This document shows, piece by piece, positions 1-9,157 of a stretch of 64,000 nt of DNA. Every line of letters begins with the position of its first letter. The stretch's first letter is position 1. The notes below the pieces were generated by a model. The model did not search any database. It worked only from the letters and a program-made list of their open reading frames with translations, and had not been told where the DNA came from. The position numbers and the translations under genes are program-made. The stretch lies in contig NZ_VRUR01000001.1 in assembly GCF_008040165.1 (NCBI RefSeq), forward strand, positions 122,150 to 186,149, in the 5' to 3' direction. The stretch is from Flagellimonas hymeniacidonis (lineage in GTDB: Bacteria; Bacteroidota; Bacteroidia; Flavobacteriales; Flavobacteriaceae).

Positions 1-552
1 GTCGATGGAATCTTAGGCAACGAGGTCCTAAACGCAACCACGGGAGGGTCCTTGACAAGGTCAGGCGCTGGGTCCGCAGCCGACCCATTCACGCTCGATG
101 TCGCTGACGACGGAATCGATACCGCAGAACTTGCGGACGACGCCGTGACAACGGATGAGATAGGGACATTAGGGGCAACAGATGCCAACAAAGTACTCGG
201 AACGGACGCAGCGGGCGACCCCCAATGGCAAAATCCAGCGGTGATAGCAATGGGTAAAGTTGATGCGGCAGCCATAGCGGAAAATGCAAGTGGTGCAACC
301 GTAGTCAGAAATGGTCTTGGTGACTATACCGTGACTTTAGATACAGCCGTATTATCCGCAGATTATATAATACAATTGACATTACAAAATGCTGGAGCAA
401 ATACATCCATTGAAGTAATAACTCAAACAGCAAATAATTTTACAGTCCAGATTTCTCAAACATTTATTGACAATATCACTACTCCTGGTACACCTGTTCT
501 GGATTCAAATCAAATAGATGCTGAATGGTTCTTCACTATAACAGACTTCTAA
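1..552 (+). CDS. C-terminal part of a repeat-rich surface/fibre-like protein (5' end lies outside the window)
   Basis: The frame is open from base 1 to the TAA at 550-552, so the gene begins upstream; a TTG at 52 is internal and not a likely start. The first ~75 visible residues are rich in Asp, Ala, Thr and Gly (for example TAELADDAVTTDEIG), typical of low-complexity Bacteroidota surface proteins, and this part is far more GC-rich than its surroundings. The last ~100 residues form a separate domain with the motif ADYIIQLT and the ending FFTITDF. The same domain ends the collagen-like protein at 1885-4344 ([15 protein letters not shown]). I infer a secreted fibre or coat protein; its function is unknown. 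The T9SS cargo gene follows after only three bases. Confidence 0.75.
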   Translation, partial: VDGILGNEVLNATTGGSLTRSGAGSAADPFTLDVADDGIDTAELADDAVTTDEIGTLGATDANKVLGTDAAGDPQWQNPAVIAMGKVDAAAIAENASGATVVRNGLGDYTVTLDTAVLSADYIIQLTLQNAGANTSIEVITQTANNFTVQISQTFIDNITTPGTPVLDSNQIDAEWFFTITDF

Positions 553-555
553 GCT

Positions 556-1722
556 TTGAAAAAACTTCTTTACATATCACTTTTCCTTTTCACTGGATTT
601 ATCCAAGCCCAAACCGCTTTATATAACAGCGGAAACATTCGCATTCACCCTAATGGTAATTTGGGATTTCATACCAACCTGGTCAACGATACTGCCTTTG
701 ACCAAAATGAAGGTCTAGCTGGCTTTTATGGAAATCAGGTCATTCAGGTATCAGGGAGTATTTCTCCCACATTTAGAGATGTTGAATTTTTGGTCTCCAA
801 TAACGTGTTTTTACAAAATTCTGTCAGCGTGGATAACAACGTAAATTTTGTAGATGGTAACATACTAACGCCTCTTAATGACCAAACCATTCATCTAAAT
901 TTTCAAAATAATGGTTTTTTTACTGGAGAAAGTGATGCTTCCAAAGTAACAGGCTTTGCTGCTATTACCAATAGAAGCTTTTTCTCTTTTCCTGTAGGAG
1001 ACCAAAATCAATTGCGTCCTTTGTTATTGGATTCTGAAAGTGAATCTCCCTTAGCTATTTGTGCCTATTTCTTTGAAAACCCTTCAAGCCCTTCCTCAAT
1101 CTTAGAAAGTTTTGACATAGAAGAAAAAGTGAGGGATATAGGTACTGTAACGGACAGGGAATTCTGGATTATCCAAAGTGATGTTCCAGCAACTGTTACT
1201 ATAAGTTGGAATAGTAGAAGTGCTTTGGGCTTGATTCCAAATACAACCGCCGATGCAATAATAGTTGTTGGCTGGAGCAAGCAAGCAAACCAATGGGTCA
1301 TTATTGGAAATTCCGCACAAAGCGGGGATATTTCTCAAGGATTTGTGACCTCTCAAACTTTTATTCCCAGTGATTTTGAAGCGATTACCTTTGGGACTAT
1401 TCCCTTGCCAACAGATACCTTTGCTGTAAACAATCCAACCTTGGGCAATTACTTTTTAAGTCCAAACGGAGATGGCACAAATGATTTTCTGGTTATTGAA
1501 GGCATGTCAGAATCACCAAACAATAGTCTGCGATTATTCAATCGCTTTGGACAAAAAGTGTTTGAAAAAATCAACTATGTCGATGAATTTACAGGAATAT
1601 CAAACACAGGGAGTTTGTTACTGAGTCAAGATATTGGTCTTCCGGAAGGAATATATTACTACTTGGTAACTTTAGATGATTTGGAATTAACATATCAGGG
1701 CTTTCTATTTCTTGACAGGTAA
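556..1722 (+). CDS. T9SS type B cargo protein with gliding-motility-associated C-terminal domain
   Basis: 388 residues. The N-terminus (MKKLLYISLFLFTGFIQAQ) is a clear signal peptide, which supports the unusual TTG start three bases after the preceding stop. The C-terminal ~90 residues match the gliding-motility-associated (type B) sorting domain: FLSPNGDGTNDFLVIEG, then LRLFNRFGQKVFEK, then a GIYYYLVTLDD strand near the end. Proteins of this class cross the outer membrane through the type IX system and stay at the surface. The middle part is unrecognised but matches, in order and motifs (NIRIHPNGNLGFHTNL, VVGWSKQANQWVIIGNS), the protein at 5381-6556, so the two are paralogues. It is probably co-transcribed with the fibre-like gene before it. 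Confidence 0.88.
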   Translation: MKKLLYISLFLFTGFIQAQTALYNSGNIRIHPNGNLGFHTNLVNDTAFDQNEGLAGFYGNQVIQVSGSISPTFRDVEFLVSNNVFLQNSVSVDNNVNFVDGNILTPLNDQTIHLNFQNNGFFTGESDASKVTGFAAITNRSFFSFPVGDQNQLRPLLLDSESESPLAICAYFFENPSSPSSILESFDIEEKVRDIGTVTDREFWIIQSDVPATVTISWNSRSALGLIPNTTADAIIVVGWSKQANQWVIIGNSAQSGDISQGFVTSQTFIPSDFEAITFGTIPLPTDTFAVNNPTLGNYFLSPNGDGTNDFLVIEGMSESPNNSLRLFNRFGQKVFEKINYVDEFTGISNTGSLLLSQDIGLPEGIYYYLVTLDDLELTYQGFLFLDR

Positions 1723-1884
1723 TCTTGTAAGAATTATACTTCAAATCAATTACCCTAAACTGCTAAAAACTAACCTTTTGAAGCACTAGCTCTCTTTTTA
1801 CAACATTCTTATTTAGCTACACAACATTTACTGGTGATTCCTCTCTCAAGCATCTATTTTTAGCCAGCTATCAAATTAGTTGTA

Positions 1885-4344
1885 ATGAGATTGAGAATAA
1901 TATTACCCTTTTTTGCCCTATTTTTTTCTGCTTTTGTCTTTTCTCAAGTTAAAGTTGGTGCTAATCCAAACATAATAGATCCTTCATCAATTATTGAGTT
2001 GGAAAGTTCCAACAAAGCATTTGTCTTAACAAGATTGACATCAGCGCAAATGCAAAGTATAAACCCATTACATGGTGCTTTGGTATACAATACTGAAACA
2101 TCATGTGTCCATTATTACAATGGAGTACAATGGGTTAATCTTTGTAGTTCTTCTAATACAACAAATCTCACATTTGTAGATAACAATGATGGAACCTTTT
2201 CCATTCTTGATAATGGTCAAATTGTTTTTACATCTTCAGATTTAACCGGCCCGGCAGGTGCAGACGGTCTTGACGGAGCAATAGGTCCTCAGGGACCGGC
2301 AGGGCCACAAGGACCATCAGGTGCAGATGGAACAAACGGAACAGATGGCGTCGACGGCGCAATAGGTCCACAGGGACCGGCGGGGCCACAAGGGCCGGCA
2401 GGTGCCGATGGAACAAACGGAACGGATGGTATTGACGGAGCAATAGGTCCTCAAGGACCGGCGGGACCACAAGGGCCAGCAGGCGCGGATGGAACAAACG
2501 GAACGGATGGTGTTGACGGGGCAATCGGACCACAGGGACCAATAGGATTAACCGGACCAGCGGGACCCCAGGGACCAGCAGGTGCAGACGGAGCAATCGG
2601 ACCAGCGGGACCACAAGGGCCGGCAGGTGCGGACGGAGCAATAGGACCCCAGGGACCGGCGGGACCACAAGGACCGGCAGGTGCGGATGGAACAAACGGA
2701 ACAGATGGTGTTGACGGAGCAATCGGACCCCAGGGACCAGCGGGACCACAAGGGCCAGCAGGTGCGGATGGAACAAACGGAACAGATGGTATTGACGGAG
2801 CAATCGGCCCACAAGGACCGGCAGGTGCAGATGGAACAAACGGAACGGATGGTGTTGACGGAACAGATGGCGTCGACGGGGCAATCGGACCACAGGGACC
2901 GGCGGGACCACAAGGGCCAGCAGGTGCAGATGGAACAAACGGAACAGATGGTGTTGACGGGGCAATCGGACCACAGGGACCGGCAGGACCACAAGGGCCT
3001 GCAGGTGCGGATGGAACAAACGGAACAGATGGTATTGACGGGGCAATAGGTCCTCAAGGACCGGCGGGGCCACAAGGGCCTGCGGGTGCGGATGGAACAA
3101 ACGGAACAGATGGTGTTGACGGAGTAATCGGACCTCAGGGACCGGCAGGTGCGGACGGAGCAATAGGTCCCCAAGGACCAGCGGGGCCACAAGGGCCGGC
3201 AGGTGCAGATGGAACAAACGGAACAGATGGTGTTGACGGGGCAATCGGACCTCAGGGACCAGCGGGACCACAAGGGCCAGCAGGTGCGGACGGAGCAATA
3301 GGTCCTCAAGGACCGGCGGGACCACAAGGGCCAGCAGGTGCGGATGGAACAAACGGAACGGATGGTGTTGACGGAACAGATGGCGTCGACGGGGCAATCG
3401 GACCACAGGGACCGGCGGGGCCACAAGGGCCTGCAGGTGCGGATGGAACAAACGGAACAGATGGTGTTGACGGGGCAATCGGACCTCAGGGACCGGCAGG
3501 TGCGGACGGAGCAATAGGTCCCCAAGGACCAGCGGGGCCCCAAGGGCCGGCAGGTGCGGATGGAACAAACGGAACGGATGGTGTTGACGGGGCAATCGGA
3601 CCTCAGGGACCAGCGGGACCACAAGGGCCGGCAGGTGCAGATGGAACAAACGGAACGGATGGTGTTGACGGGGCAATAGGTCCACAGGGACCAATAGGAT
3701 TAACCGGACCGGCAGGTGCAGATGGAGCAATAGGACCCCAAGGACCTGCGGGGCCACAAGGACCGGCAGGTGCGGACGGAGCAATTGGACCTCAGGGACC
3801 GGCAGGACCGGTAGGTCCACCTCAAACATTGAGTAAAACAGGTATTACTATTACCTTAAGTGACGGAGGTGGGTCTGTAGACGAGACAACGACAACTTTA
3901 ACTCAAAACAATTCTACAGGAGTAATTACATATACCAATGAATCATCTACTCCTCAAACCGCAAATACTGTAGGGGCCGAAACAGACAATAGTATCTCAG
4001 TAGGGGCTAATGGAGGAGCTTACTATGAAAGTCCAATCAAAGCCTTTGGAAAAATAGCTTCTAATGGATCAGTGACCAGAGCTACCGCAGGTATTACTGT
4101 CACAAAACTTGGCGGAAATGGTCGTTATCGCGTTAATCTGCCAGCTGGATTAGTATCGGATGCAAATTATATCATTCAATTGACTCAGCCTGGAAGAGGC
4201 GGTGCAGGAAATGATGACCCCGGCATATCTTACAATAACCAGACATCAACAAGTTTTGAAGTTATTGTCGGAGATAATGACAATGGTGGCGGCAATCGAT
4301 TCAGATTTAATTCTGAATTTATGTTTACCATTTTAGATTTATAA
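1885..4344 (+). CDS. Secreted collagen-like protein with ~175 Gly-X-Y triplets
   Basis: 819 residues. Signal peptide at residues 1-21 (ending FVFSQ). Residues ~25-95 carry a motif common in Bacteroidota surface proteins ([10 protein letters not shown]...[11 protein letters not shown]). Residues 122 to about 646 are an apparently uninterrupted Gly-X-Y tract built from units such as [17 protein letters not shown] and GAIGPQ, expected to form a collagen triple helix. Residues ~650-819 are a non-repetitive globular end whose last ~100 residues resemble the end of the 1-552 protein. No T9SS sorting domain is seen at the C-terminus. Likely an extracellular trimeric stalk or adhesin; ligand unknown. 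The next gene follows after six bases. Confidence 0.88.
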   Translation: MRLRIILPFFALFFSAFVFSQVKVGANPNIIDPSSIIELESSNKAFVLTRLTSAQMQSINPLHGALVYNTETSCVHYYNGVQWVNLCSSSNTTNLTFVDNNDGTFSILDNGQIVFTSSDLTGPAGADGLDGAIGPQGPAGPQGPSGADGTNGTDGVDGAIGPQGPAGPQGPAGADGTNGTDGIDGAIGPQGPAGPQGPAGADGTNGTDGVDGAIGPQGPIGLTGPAGPQGPAGADGAIGPAGPQGPAGADGAIGPQGPAGPQGPAGADGTNGTDGVDGAIGPQGPAGPQGPAGADGTNGTDGIDGAIGPQGPAGADGTNGTDGVDGTDGVDGAIGPQGPAGPQGPAGADGTNGTDGVDGAIGPQGPAGPQGPAGADGTNGTDGIDGAIGPQGPAGPQGPAGADGTNGTDGVDGVIGPQGPAGADGAIGPQGPAGPQGPAGADGTNGTDGVDGAIGPQGPAGPQGPAGADGAIGPQGPAGPQGPAGADGTNGTDGVDGTDGVDGAIGPQGPAGPQGPAGADGTNGTDGVDGAIGPQGPAGADGAIGPQGPAGPQGPAGADGTNGTDGVDGAIGPQGPAGPQGPAGADGTNGTDGVDGAIGPQGPIGLTGPAGADGAIGPQGPAGPQGPAGADGAIGPQGPAGPVGPPQTLSKTGITITLSDGGGSVDETTTTLTQNNSTGVITYTNESSTPQTANTVGAETDNSISVGANGGAYYESPIKAFGKIASNGSVTRATAGITVTKLGGNGRYRVNLPAGLVSDANYIIQLTQPGRGGAGNDDPGISYNNQTSTSFEVIVGDNDNGGGNRFRFNSEFMFTILDL
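2248..3822 (+). repeat. Collagen-type tandem repeat tract inside the 1885-4344 gene
   Basis: About 1575 bases of imperfect tandem units with 9-base periodicity, grouped into larger blocks. They encode [20 protein letters not shown] and GAIGPQ. The tract is GC-rich compared with flanking genes. Synonymous differences (ggacca/ggaccg, gcagat/gcggat) are shuffled between blocks, suggesting repeated duplication or recombination. Such a tract can change length between strains and collapse in short-read assemblies. Confidence 0.9.
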
Positions 4345-4350
4345 ACAACT

Positions 4351-5364
4351 ATGAGAAAAGTACTCACAACCTTAATTTTTATTTTAATTGCCAACGCTTC
4401 TTATGCTCAAATTGAGGCAGGTTTATTGTTTAGTCTCAACACAGGAAGTACCTCTGAAATAAATGCCATTACTGGTATGCAACAGGGGCAAATGTTATTC
4501 AACACTGACACTCGTGAACTATTGGTTTTTAACGGGACCAATTGGGTAACTACCTCAAATTCTAATTGGCTTTTAACTGGAAATGCAGGCAGTACTGGAT
4601 CATTCTTAGGTACAACCAATGATGTCAGTATGGATATAAGATCTAACAATGTTAGTACTCTTGAGTTTGGAAGAAGACAAACACTGGGGTTAGTCCAAAA
4701 TTATCTTGACTATACGGATGGAAATCAATACCTGACATATGTTAAAGGCAACAATGGAGTTTCAGCTTTGCAATTTCAGGCAGATGCTGCGGCCTTTTAT
4801 AAACCTATGTTCTTTACCAATAGCGATGGAAACTTTAGGCTAAAAGGAAGTGCGGCAGGTACTGACTTTTTTGAAATTGGATCTAATGGGGTTTCCAATA
4901 ATGGGGAGCTAGAATTTATAATCGCTGATGATGGTGCGGAACCTTTTCTTTTTAAACGCTTTGACTATAGAGACCAGCAACTTAAAGAACTTTTTAGAAT
5001 TCAAGGAAGTGCAAATGCTCAAAATGCGAAACCCAGAGTAGGTGTAAACACAGGGCAAATGGCCAATTCTACCTTCGAGGTTAACGGATCTATGTCGTCT
5101 GCAATTGTACGAATCACGAACAGTATTACCCTTACAGAAGATCACCATACCGTAATAATGACAGGGGGTTCCCCGAATATTACATTACCAAATGCAAATA
5201 GTTGTCAAGGTAGAATTTACATTGTTAAGAATTATTCAGGCGGTAATAGGTCCAGTTCAACCTATAGGGCTGATAATGGAGGCACTAGCACTCAAATACG
5301 TAATGGAAGATGTTATACTTTTCAGAGCGATGGTGTGGAGTGGCAACAAATAGTAAGAGACTAA
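4351..5364 (+). CDS. Secreted protein of unknown function, companion of the collagen-like protein
   Basis: 337 residues with a signal peptide ending ANASYAQ. Residues ~45-67 (GQMLFNTDTRELLVFNGTNWV) repeat the motif in the collagen-like protein just upstream ([10 protein letters not shown]...GVQWV), so the two share an N-terminal module. The rest is Asn/Gly/Ser-rich and beta-prone with no catalytic motif that I recognise. It resembles tail-fibre-like Bacteroidota surface proteins in overall composition only. It lies six bases after the collagen-like gene and 16 bases before the T9SS cargo gene, so the three form one likely operon. Possible role: fibre assembly partner (inference). Confidence 0.75.
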   Translation: MRKVLTTLIFILIANASYAQIEAGLLFSLNTGSTSEINAITGMQQGQMLFNTDTRELLVFNGTNWVTTSNSNWLLTGNAGSTGSFLGTTNDVSMDIRSNNVSTLEFGRRQTLGLVQNYLDYTDGNQYLTYVKGNNGVSALQFQADAAAFYKPMFFTNSDGNFRLKGSAAGTDFFEIGSNGVSNNGELEFIIADDGAEPFLFKRFDYRDQQLKELFRIQGSANAQNAKPRVGVNTGQMANSTFEVNGSMSSAIVRITNSITLTEDHHTVIMTGGSPNITLPNANSCQGRIYIVKNYSGGNRSSSTYRADNGGTSTQIRNGRCYTFQSDGVEWQQIVRD

Positions 5365-5380
5365 AATATACCTGTAAAGG

Positions 5381-6556
5381 ATGTTTATACAAAATCGACA
5401 TATAAAATTATTGCTTTGTGGAGGTTTGTTGTTCTTGAACACGATTCTCTGGGGACAAGATGCTGTACATAATTTTGGAAATCTTCAGTTTCATGCAACG
5501 GCCTCTGTTGGCTTTCATATTGATTTGATTGATGATGGTACTTTTCAAAATAATATGGGACTAACCGGTTTTTATAGCGCAAACCGATTAAGCGTATCGG
5601 GGTCTTCAAATCCCATTTTTAACGATGTAGAAATTGTAACAGACAATGGTTTGCTTCTAGAAACGTGGATGGGGGTTACCAACAACCTCAACTTTATAGT
5701 GGGTGATATCCTAACTTCAAAAAATAACTCAAACAATTACCTCAATTTTATAGATAACTCATTTTATACGGGAACTGGAAATCTAGCCCATATAAATGGA
5801 TATGCCGGAGCAACAAATAAGGAAATCATAACTTTCCCTGTGGGAGAGGGCAATCGCTTACGGTATTTAACCCTAACGTCCAACGCTGTTAATAGTCTTG
5901 CCAAATGTGCTTATTATTTTGAATACCCTAACAATCCGTCTTCAATACCACAACAGTTTAGCACTAACAGCAAGGAATTTGATGATATCCAAATTAGTTT
6001 ACTTGAGTTTTGGAAATTGGAAAGCAATCAACCCTCTGTAGTTACACTAACCTGGGATGTAAACAGTGATGTAAGTGTCTTGGCTGAATCTATCGAAGGT
6101 TTATTGGTAGTTGGCTGGAGCAAAACAAAAAATCGTTGGGAACGACTTGGTAATTCGGACATCACTGGAAACCTTCAAGTAGGAACCATCACCTCGGAGA
6201 TTTTTGTTCCGAATGAATATGAAATTATAACGCTTGGCGGCTCGGATGATTTGTTGGAAACGTTTTCAGTTCTTGAACTTGATAATTACTTTTTAACTCC
6301 AAACGGAGACGGCATCAATGATTTTTTACTCATTGATGGTATTGAAAATACACCCAATAATCTTCTGAATATTTATAACCGTTATGGGGTAATGGTCTAT
6401 TCCAAGTTAAACTACACCAATGAATTTAACGGTGTCTCAAATCGGAATTCAGTATTAAGCAGGGATTCAGGCTTGTCTTCAGGTATTTATTTTTATACCC
6501 TTACGGTTAATGATACCCGGCAAAAGTTTCAGGGGTATATGTATATCTCAGACTAA
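5381..6556 (+). CDS. T9SS type B cargo protein, paralogue of the 556-1722 product
   Basis: 391 residues. A signal peptide ends near ILWGQ. It aligns throughout with the 556-1722 protein: NLQFHATASVGFHIDLIDD near the start, VVGWSKTKNRWERLGNS in the middle, and a gliding-associated C-terminal domain with FLTPNGDGINDFLLIDG and LLNIYNRYGVMVYSK. This predicts export by type IX secretion and surface attachment. The paralogues each follow a gene encoding a fibre-like or collagen-like protein, so the locus looks like a duplicated module in which the T9SS protein may anchor or assemble the fibre. That role is inference. Confidence 0.88.
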   Translation: MFIQNRHIKLLLCGGLLFLNTILWGQDAVHNFGNLQFHATASVGFHIDLIDDGTFQNNMGLTGFYSANRLSVSGSSNPIFNDVEIVTDNGLLLETWMGVTNNLNFIVGDILTSKNNSNNYLNFIDNSFYTGTGNLAHINGYAGATNKEIITFPVGEGNRLRYLTLTSNAVNSLAKCAYYFEYPNNPSSIPQQFSTNSKEFDDIQISLLEFWKLESNQPSVVTLTWDVNSDVSVLAESIEGLLVVGWSKTKNRWERLGNSDITGNLQVGTITSEIFVPNEYEIITLGGSDDLLETFSVLELDNYFLTPNGDGINDFLLIDGIENTPNNLLNIYNRYGVMVYSKLNYTNEFNGVSNRNSVLSRDSGLSSGIYFYTLTVNDTRQKFQGYMYISD

Positions 6557-6638
6557 ATACATTTCTAAAACTGGGCCAGTCAGTATCAGTTAGACTAAAA
6601 AATACTTCTTAACTTGTCCCGTAAACAAATTCTGTTTG

Positions 6639-7373
6639 ATGAAAAGAAGGACTTTTATAAAAAAAACTGCGGTATCAGGTATTGCTTGTTCTTTACCTCC
6701 TGTTTTTCCATTTAGCTCGAATCCAGATTATTCCATTTCGGAACTTATGGGCAAAGCTGATATTGAACTTTTTGGTGAAGGTATTAATCTTAGGGAAGAA
6801 GCTTACATGGCTTACACAAAAATGAAAAAAGCAGCATATTCCGCTGGGTTTGATATCAAAATGGTATCCAGTTATCGGGATTTTTACAGACAGGAAGGAA
6901 TCTGGGAACGAAAGTACTTACGCTTTACCGAAGATGATAACATGCGTCCTTTGGAAGCAATTGACAAAATAATTGAATATTCTACAATACCAGGCACCAG
7001 TAGACATCATTGGGGAACGGATATTGATATTATTGACGGATATGCCAAAACCTCTGGAGATGTATTGGTGCCTGAAAAATTTGAAGCAGGGGGACCTTTT
7101 GAGGGTTTTAAAGCATGGCTGGATGAAAATTCAGAAGAATTTGGGTTTTATCTAGTTTATACGGATGACCCTAGAAGAAGAGGTTTCAAATATGAGCCTT
7201 GGCATTACAGCTACGCCCCTATTTCCATTCCAATGTTGACCGCTTTTAGAAAAAAGAATATTCTAAAGTTATTACAAAACGAAGATTTTGTTGGCTGCGA
7301 ACATTTTACTACCGGATTCCTGCGAACCTACATTCAAGACAATATTCTTGATATTAACCAGAATCTATTATAG
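6639..7373 (+). CDS. M15 family (VanY-like) D-alanyl-D-alanine carboxypeptidase, probable Tat substrate
   Basis: 244 residues from the ATG at 6639; an overlapping TTG at 6636 is less likely. The N-terminus MKRRTFIKKTAVSGIACS resembles a twin-arginine signal, so export of a folded enzyme is plausible. The M15B active site is visible: SRHHWGTDID (H123 and D130 as zinc ligands) and EPWHY (E186 catalytic, H189 third ligand). The family trims D-Ala from peptidoglycan stem peptides. Length is normal for the family. No operon partner: the M48 gene starts 40 bases downstream, with the perfect palindrome GTTCTTAAGAAC at 7393-7404 between them. Confidence 0.85.
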   Translation: MKRRTFIKKTAVSGIACSLPPVFPFSSNPDYSISELMGKADIELFGEGINLREEAYMAYTKMKKAAYSAGFDIKMVSSYRDFYRQEGIWERKYLRFTEDDNMRPLEAIDKIIEYSTIPGTSRHHWGTDIDIIDGYAKTSGDVLVPEKFEAGGPFEGFKAWLDENSEEFGFYLVYTDDPRRRGFKYEPWHYSYAPISIPMLTAFRKKNILKLLQNEDFVGCEHFTTGFLRTYIQDNILDINQNLL

Positions 7374-7413
7374 GTCATTTTTTGTATCTTGAGTTCTTAA
7401 GAACACTAACACC

Positions 7414-8178
7414 ATGAGAAGAGGAAGTTGGAAAATACGAATCCTGATAGGGCTTGCTATAGTTGCCTTTGCTTTTGTACAGCGCTGTAACAACAAAGAA
7501 GAAAATGCATACACCGGAAGAGTTCAGAACATAAACATGACGGCAGATCAAGAAATTGCCATTGGTTTGCAAAGTGCTCCTGAAATGGCTCAACAACATG
7601 GTGGGTTATATCCCGATCAACGGATGCAAGCGTTGGTTGATGCTGTTGGGAACAAACTAGTCCAAAGTAGTATTGCTAGAGAAACACCCTACAAATACGA
7701 ATTCCATCTTTTGGCAGATGATAGAACCATTAACGCCTTTGCATTACCGGGCGGGCAGTGTTTTATCACCTATGCCCTATTCTCCCAACTTACCGAAGCA
7801 CAATTAGCTGGAGTATTGGGTCATGAAATAGGACACGTTATCGGCAGACATTCTGCAGAGCGCATTGCGGAAAGTAGCTTTTGGCAGACACTTACCATGG
7901 GAGCCTCCGTTGGTGGAGATATGGGCGGTCTAGTTAGTGGCATTGGACAAAACACTTTATTGAAAAATGGTAGAGGAGATGAGTTGGAAAGTGATGAACT
8001 TGGTGTTTTATTTATGATTCAATCTGGTTATGATCCTTACGAGATGATTGAGGTCATGAAAATTCTAAAAGCGGCTGCCGGACCAAACAGGGTTCCGGAA
8101 TTTCAAAGTACACATCCCGACCCAGAAAACAGGATAGAAATGATTAAAGCGGCCATCGAAAAATATTCAGGTCGATAG
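7414..8178 (+). CDS. M48 family zinc metallopeptidase, membrane-anchored
   Basis: 254 residues. Residues 9-24 form an N-terminal hydrophobic segment followed by Cys25, so the protein is exported, either membrane-anchored or as a lipoprotein. The HExxH motif is HEIGH at 137-141, and the third zinc ligand is E192 in ESDELGV. Length and the C-terminal STHPDPENRIEMI segment match the LoiP/YcaL/BepA-type M48 group, which degrades misfolded outer-membrane proteins in the periplasm. A weak -7-like box lies just upstream. The following gene is separated by more than 100 bases and has its own promoter. Confidence 0.88.
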   Translation: MRRGSWKIRILIGLAIVAFAFVQRCNNKEENAYTGRVQNINMTADQEIAIGLQSAPEMAQQHGGLYPDQRMQALVDAVGNKLVQSSIARETPYKYEFHLLADDRTINAFALPGGQCFITYALFSQLTEAQLAGVLGHEIGHVIGRHSAERIAESSFWQTLTMGASVGGDMGGLVSGIGQNTLLKNGRGDELESDELGVLFMIQSGYDPYEMIEVMKILKAAAGPNRVPEFQSTHPDPENRIEMIKAAIEKYSGR

Positions 8179-8224
8179 ATTTGACACGTTCATCGATTAA
8201 AACCTCATATTCCCTAGTTTTGAC

Positions 8225-8232
8225 TACCTTTG
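8225..8232 (+). promoter_or_regulatory. -7 promoter box (TACCTTTG) for the small membrane-protein gene at 8296
   Basis: An exact match to the Bacteroidota -7 consensus TAnnTTTG, 63 bases before the ATG at 8296. No clear -33 TTTG is seen at the usual distance. Confidence 0.45.
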
Positions 8233-8295
8233 GGTGACCCCAAGTCTGAATTACCTTTCCTTAGCCCCCTTTCTGCTATCTAACGAGAACAGTAC

Positions 8296-8463
8296 ATGGG
8301 AACACTATTACATTTCAGGAACCTTTATAATGAGGCTTTTGATGACTGCAAACCAAGTTTTGTTGTTATCATACTAAAAGGATATACCATATTTTGTGGC
8401 ATATTATTAACTATGGCGTTGTATGCATTCTTATACAGGGCATTTACAGGATTTGAATTCTAA
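8296..8463 (+). CDS. Small single-pass membrane protein, 55 residues
   Basis: An ORF from ATG 8296 to TAA 8461-8463 begins MGTLLHFRNLYNEAFDDCK and has a hydrophobic segment from about residue 23 to 48 (FVVIILKGYTIFCGILL...ALYAFLYRAF). It is followed by a bidirectional terminator and preceded by a -7 box, so it is a complete small transcription unit. From memory it resembles a short uncharacterised family of Flavobacteriia (possibly DUF6747), but I could not check this. A role in the inner membrane is inferred from the hydrophobic segment only. Confidence 0.6.
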   Translation: MGTLLHFRNLYNEAFDDCKPSFVVIILKGYTIFCGILLTMALYAFLYRAFTGFEF

Positions 8464-8503
8464 GACAAGATTTTTACTCTTTTACATGAACACTAAATGA
8501 GTT

Positions 8504-8533
8504 AAAAAGCCCATCCGTTTGGATGGGCTTTTT
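8504..8533. terminator. Bidirectional intrinsic terminator
   Basis: The stem AAGCCCATCC / GGATGGGCTT has a GTTT loop, with an A-run on the left and a T-run on the right. It works in both directions, between the small + gene ending at 8463 and the - strand ankyrin gene ending at 8557. Confidence 0.85.
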
Positions 8534-8556
8534 ATTTGGATGAATAAACTCCTTGT

Positions 8557-8949
8557 TTATTTCTTCATAGCCAATTTTAATACTTCCAAAGCTTCTGTTG
8601 CATTGGAAAGTTCTGCGTATTTTTTCGCAGTATATCCTTTATCACAACGTTTTTTTACATTTGCTCCATTAGCAATAAGCAATTCCAAAATTTCAGTTTG
8701 GTTGTAGCGAGCTGCAAAATGAATGGGAGCCATTCCAAGTGATTTTTGGTTGACATCTTCTCCCAATTCAATAAGCTTTTTTACCGTCTCAAAATCTCCC
8801 TTCATAATTGCTTTGCAAAAAGAGTTGATTTCAGCCGAAATTACCGATGAAGGTAAATTGCTGTCAATAATTGTTGATGAGTCATTGGCGCGCACGCCGG
8901 TAGCCACTAGCGCAAAAGCAGCAGCTACTGTTAGGATTGTTTTTTTCAT
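8557..8949 (-). CDS. Secreted ankyrin-repeat protein
   Basis: 130 residues. A signal peptide (MKKTILTVAAAFALVATGVRA) predicts export to the periplasm. Residues ~45-125 contain about two ankyrin repeats: GDFETVKKLIELGEDVNQKS followed by GMAPIHFAARYNQTEILELL, then ANGANVKKRCDKGYTAKKYA. Ankyrin repeats mediate protein-protein contacts; the partner is unknown. It is a single-gene unit ending at the shared terminator at 8504-8533. Confidence 0.85.
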   Translation of the reverse strand: MKKTILTVAAAFALVATGVRANDSSTIIDSNLPSSVISAEINSFCKAIMKGDFETVKKLIELGEDVNQKSLGMAPIHFAARYNQTEILELLIANGANVKKRCDKGYTAKKYAELSNATEALEVLKLAMKK

Positions 8950-9132
8950 GATGAATGAATTTTTGATTAAAGATTTAACTTATATAAAAGTAGACTCCAT
9001 CAATCACCAAATGTTACAGCATTAACACTTAAATAACTAAACTTTAACAAGACCATTTTTTTTAACATAAATAATTAACAAATCCGCAAGTAGAAAACTA
9101 GCAAAATACTAGGGCTTCCAGCCAAATCATTC

Positions 9133-9140
9133 TATTTTTG
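9133..9140 (+). promoter_or_regulatory. -7 promoter box (TATTTTTG) for gpmI
   Basis: A match to TAnnTTTG, 17 bases before the gpmI ATG at 9158. A short leader of roughly 10 bases is expected. Confidence 0.55.
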
Positions 9141-9157
9141 CGGTTCAATTTCACAAC

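Noticed and set aside
2248..3822. CRISPR-like or satellite array
   Set aside because: The repeats are in frame, vary synonymously, have no unique spacers, and encode collagen triplets.
2228..3829. Long open frame of 533 codons on the minus strand, and a second one at 2548-3624
   Set aside because: They are by-products of the regular Gly-X-Y codon repeats; the predicted proteins are simple Leu/Pro/His/Arg or Cys/Ser/Arg repeats without signal peptide or promoter.
7393..7404. 12-bp palindrome GTTCTTAAGAAC before the M48 gene as an operator
   Set aside because: Too short and AT-rich to separate from chance without comparison to relatives.
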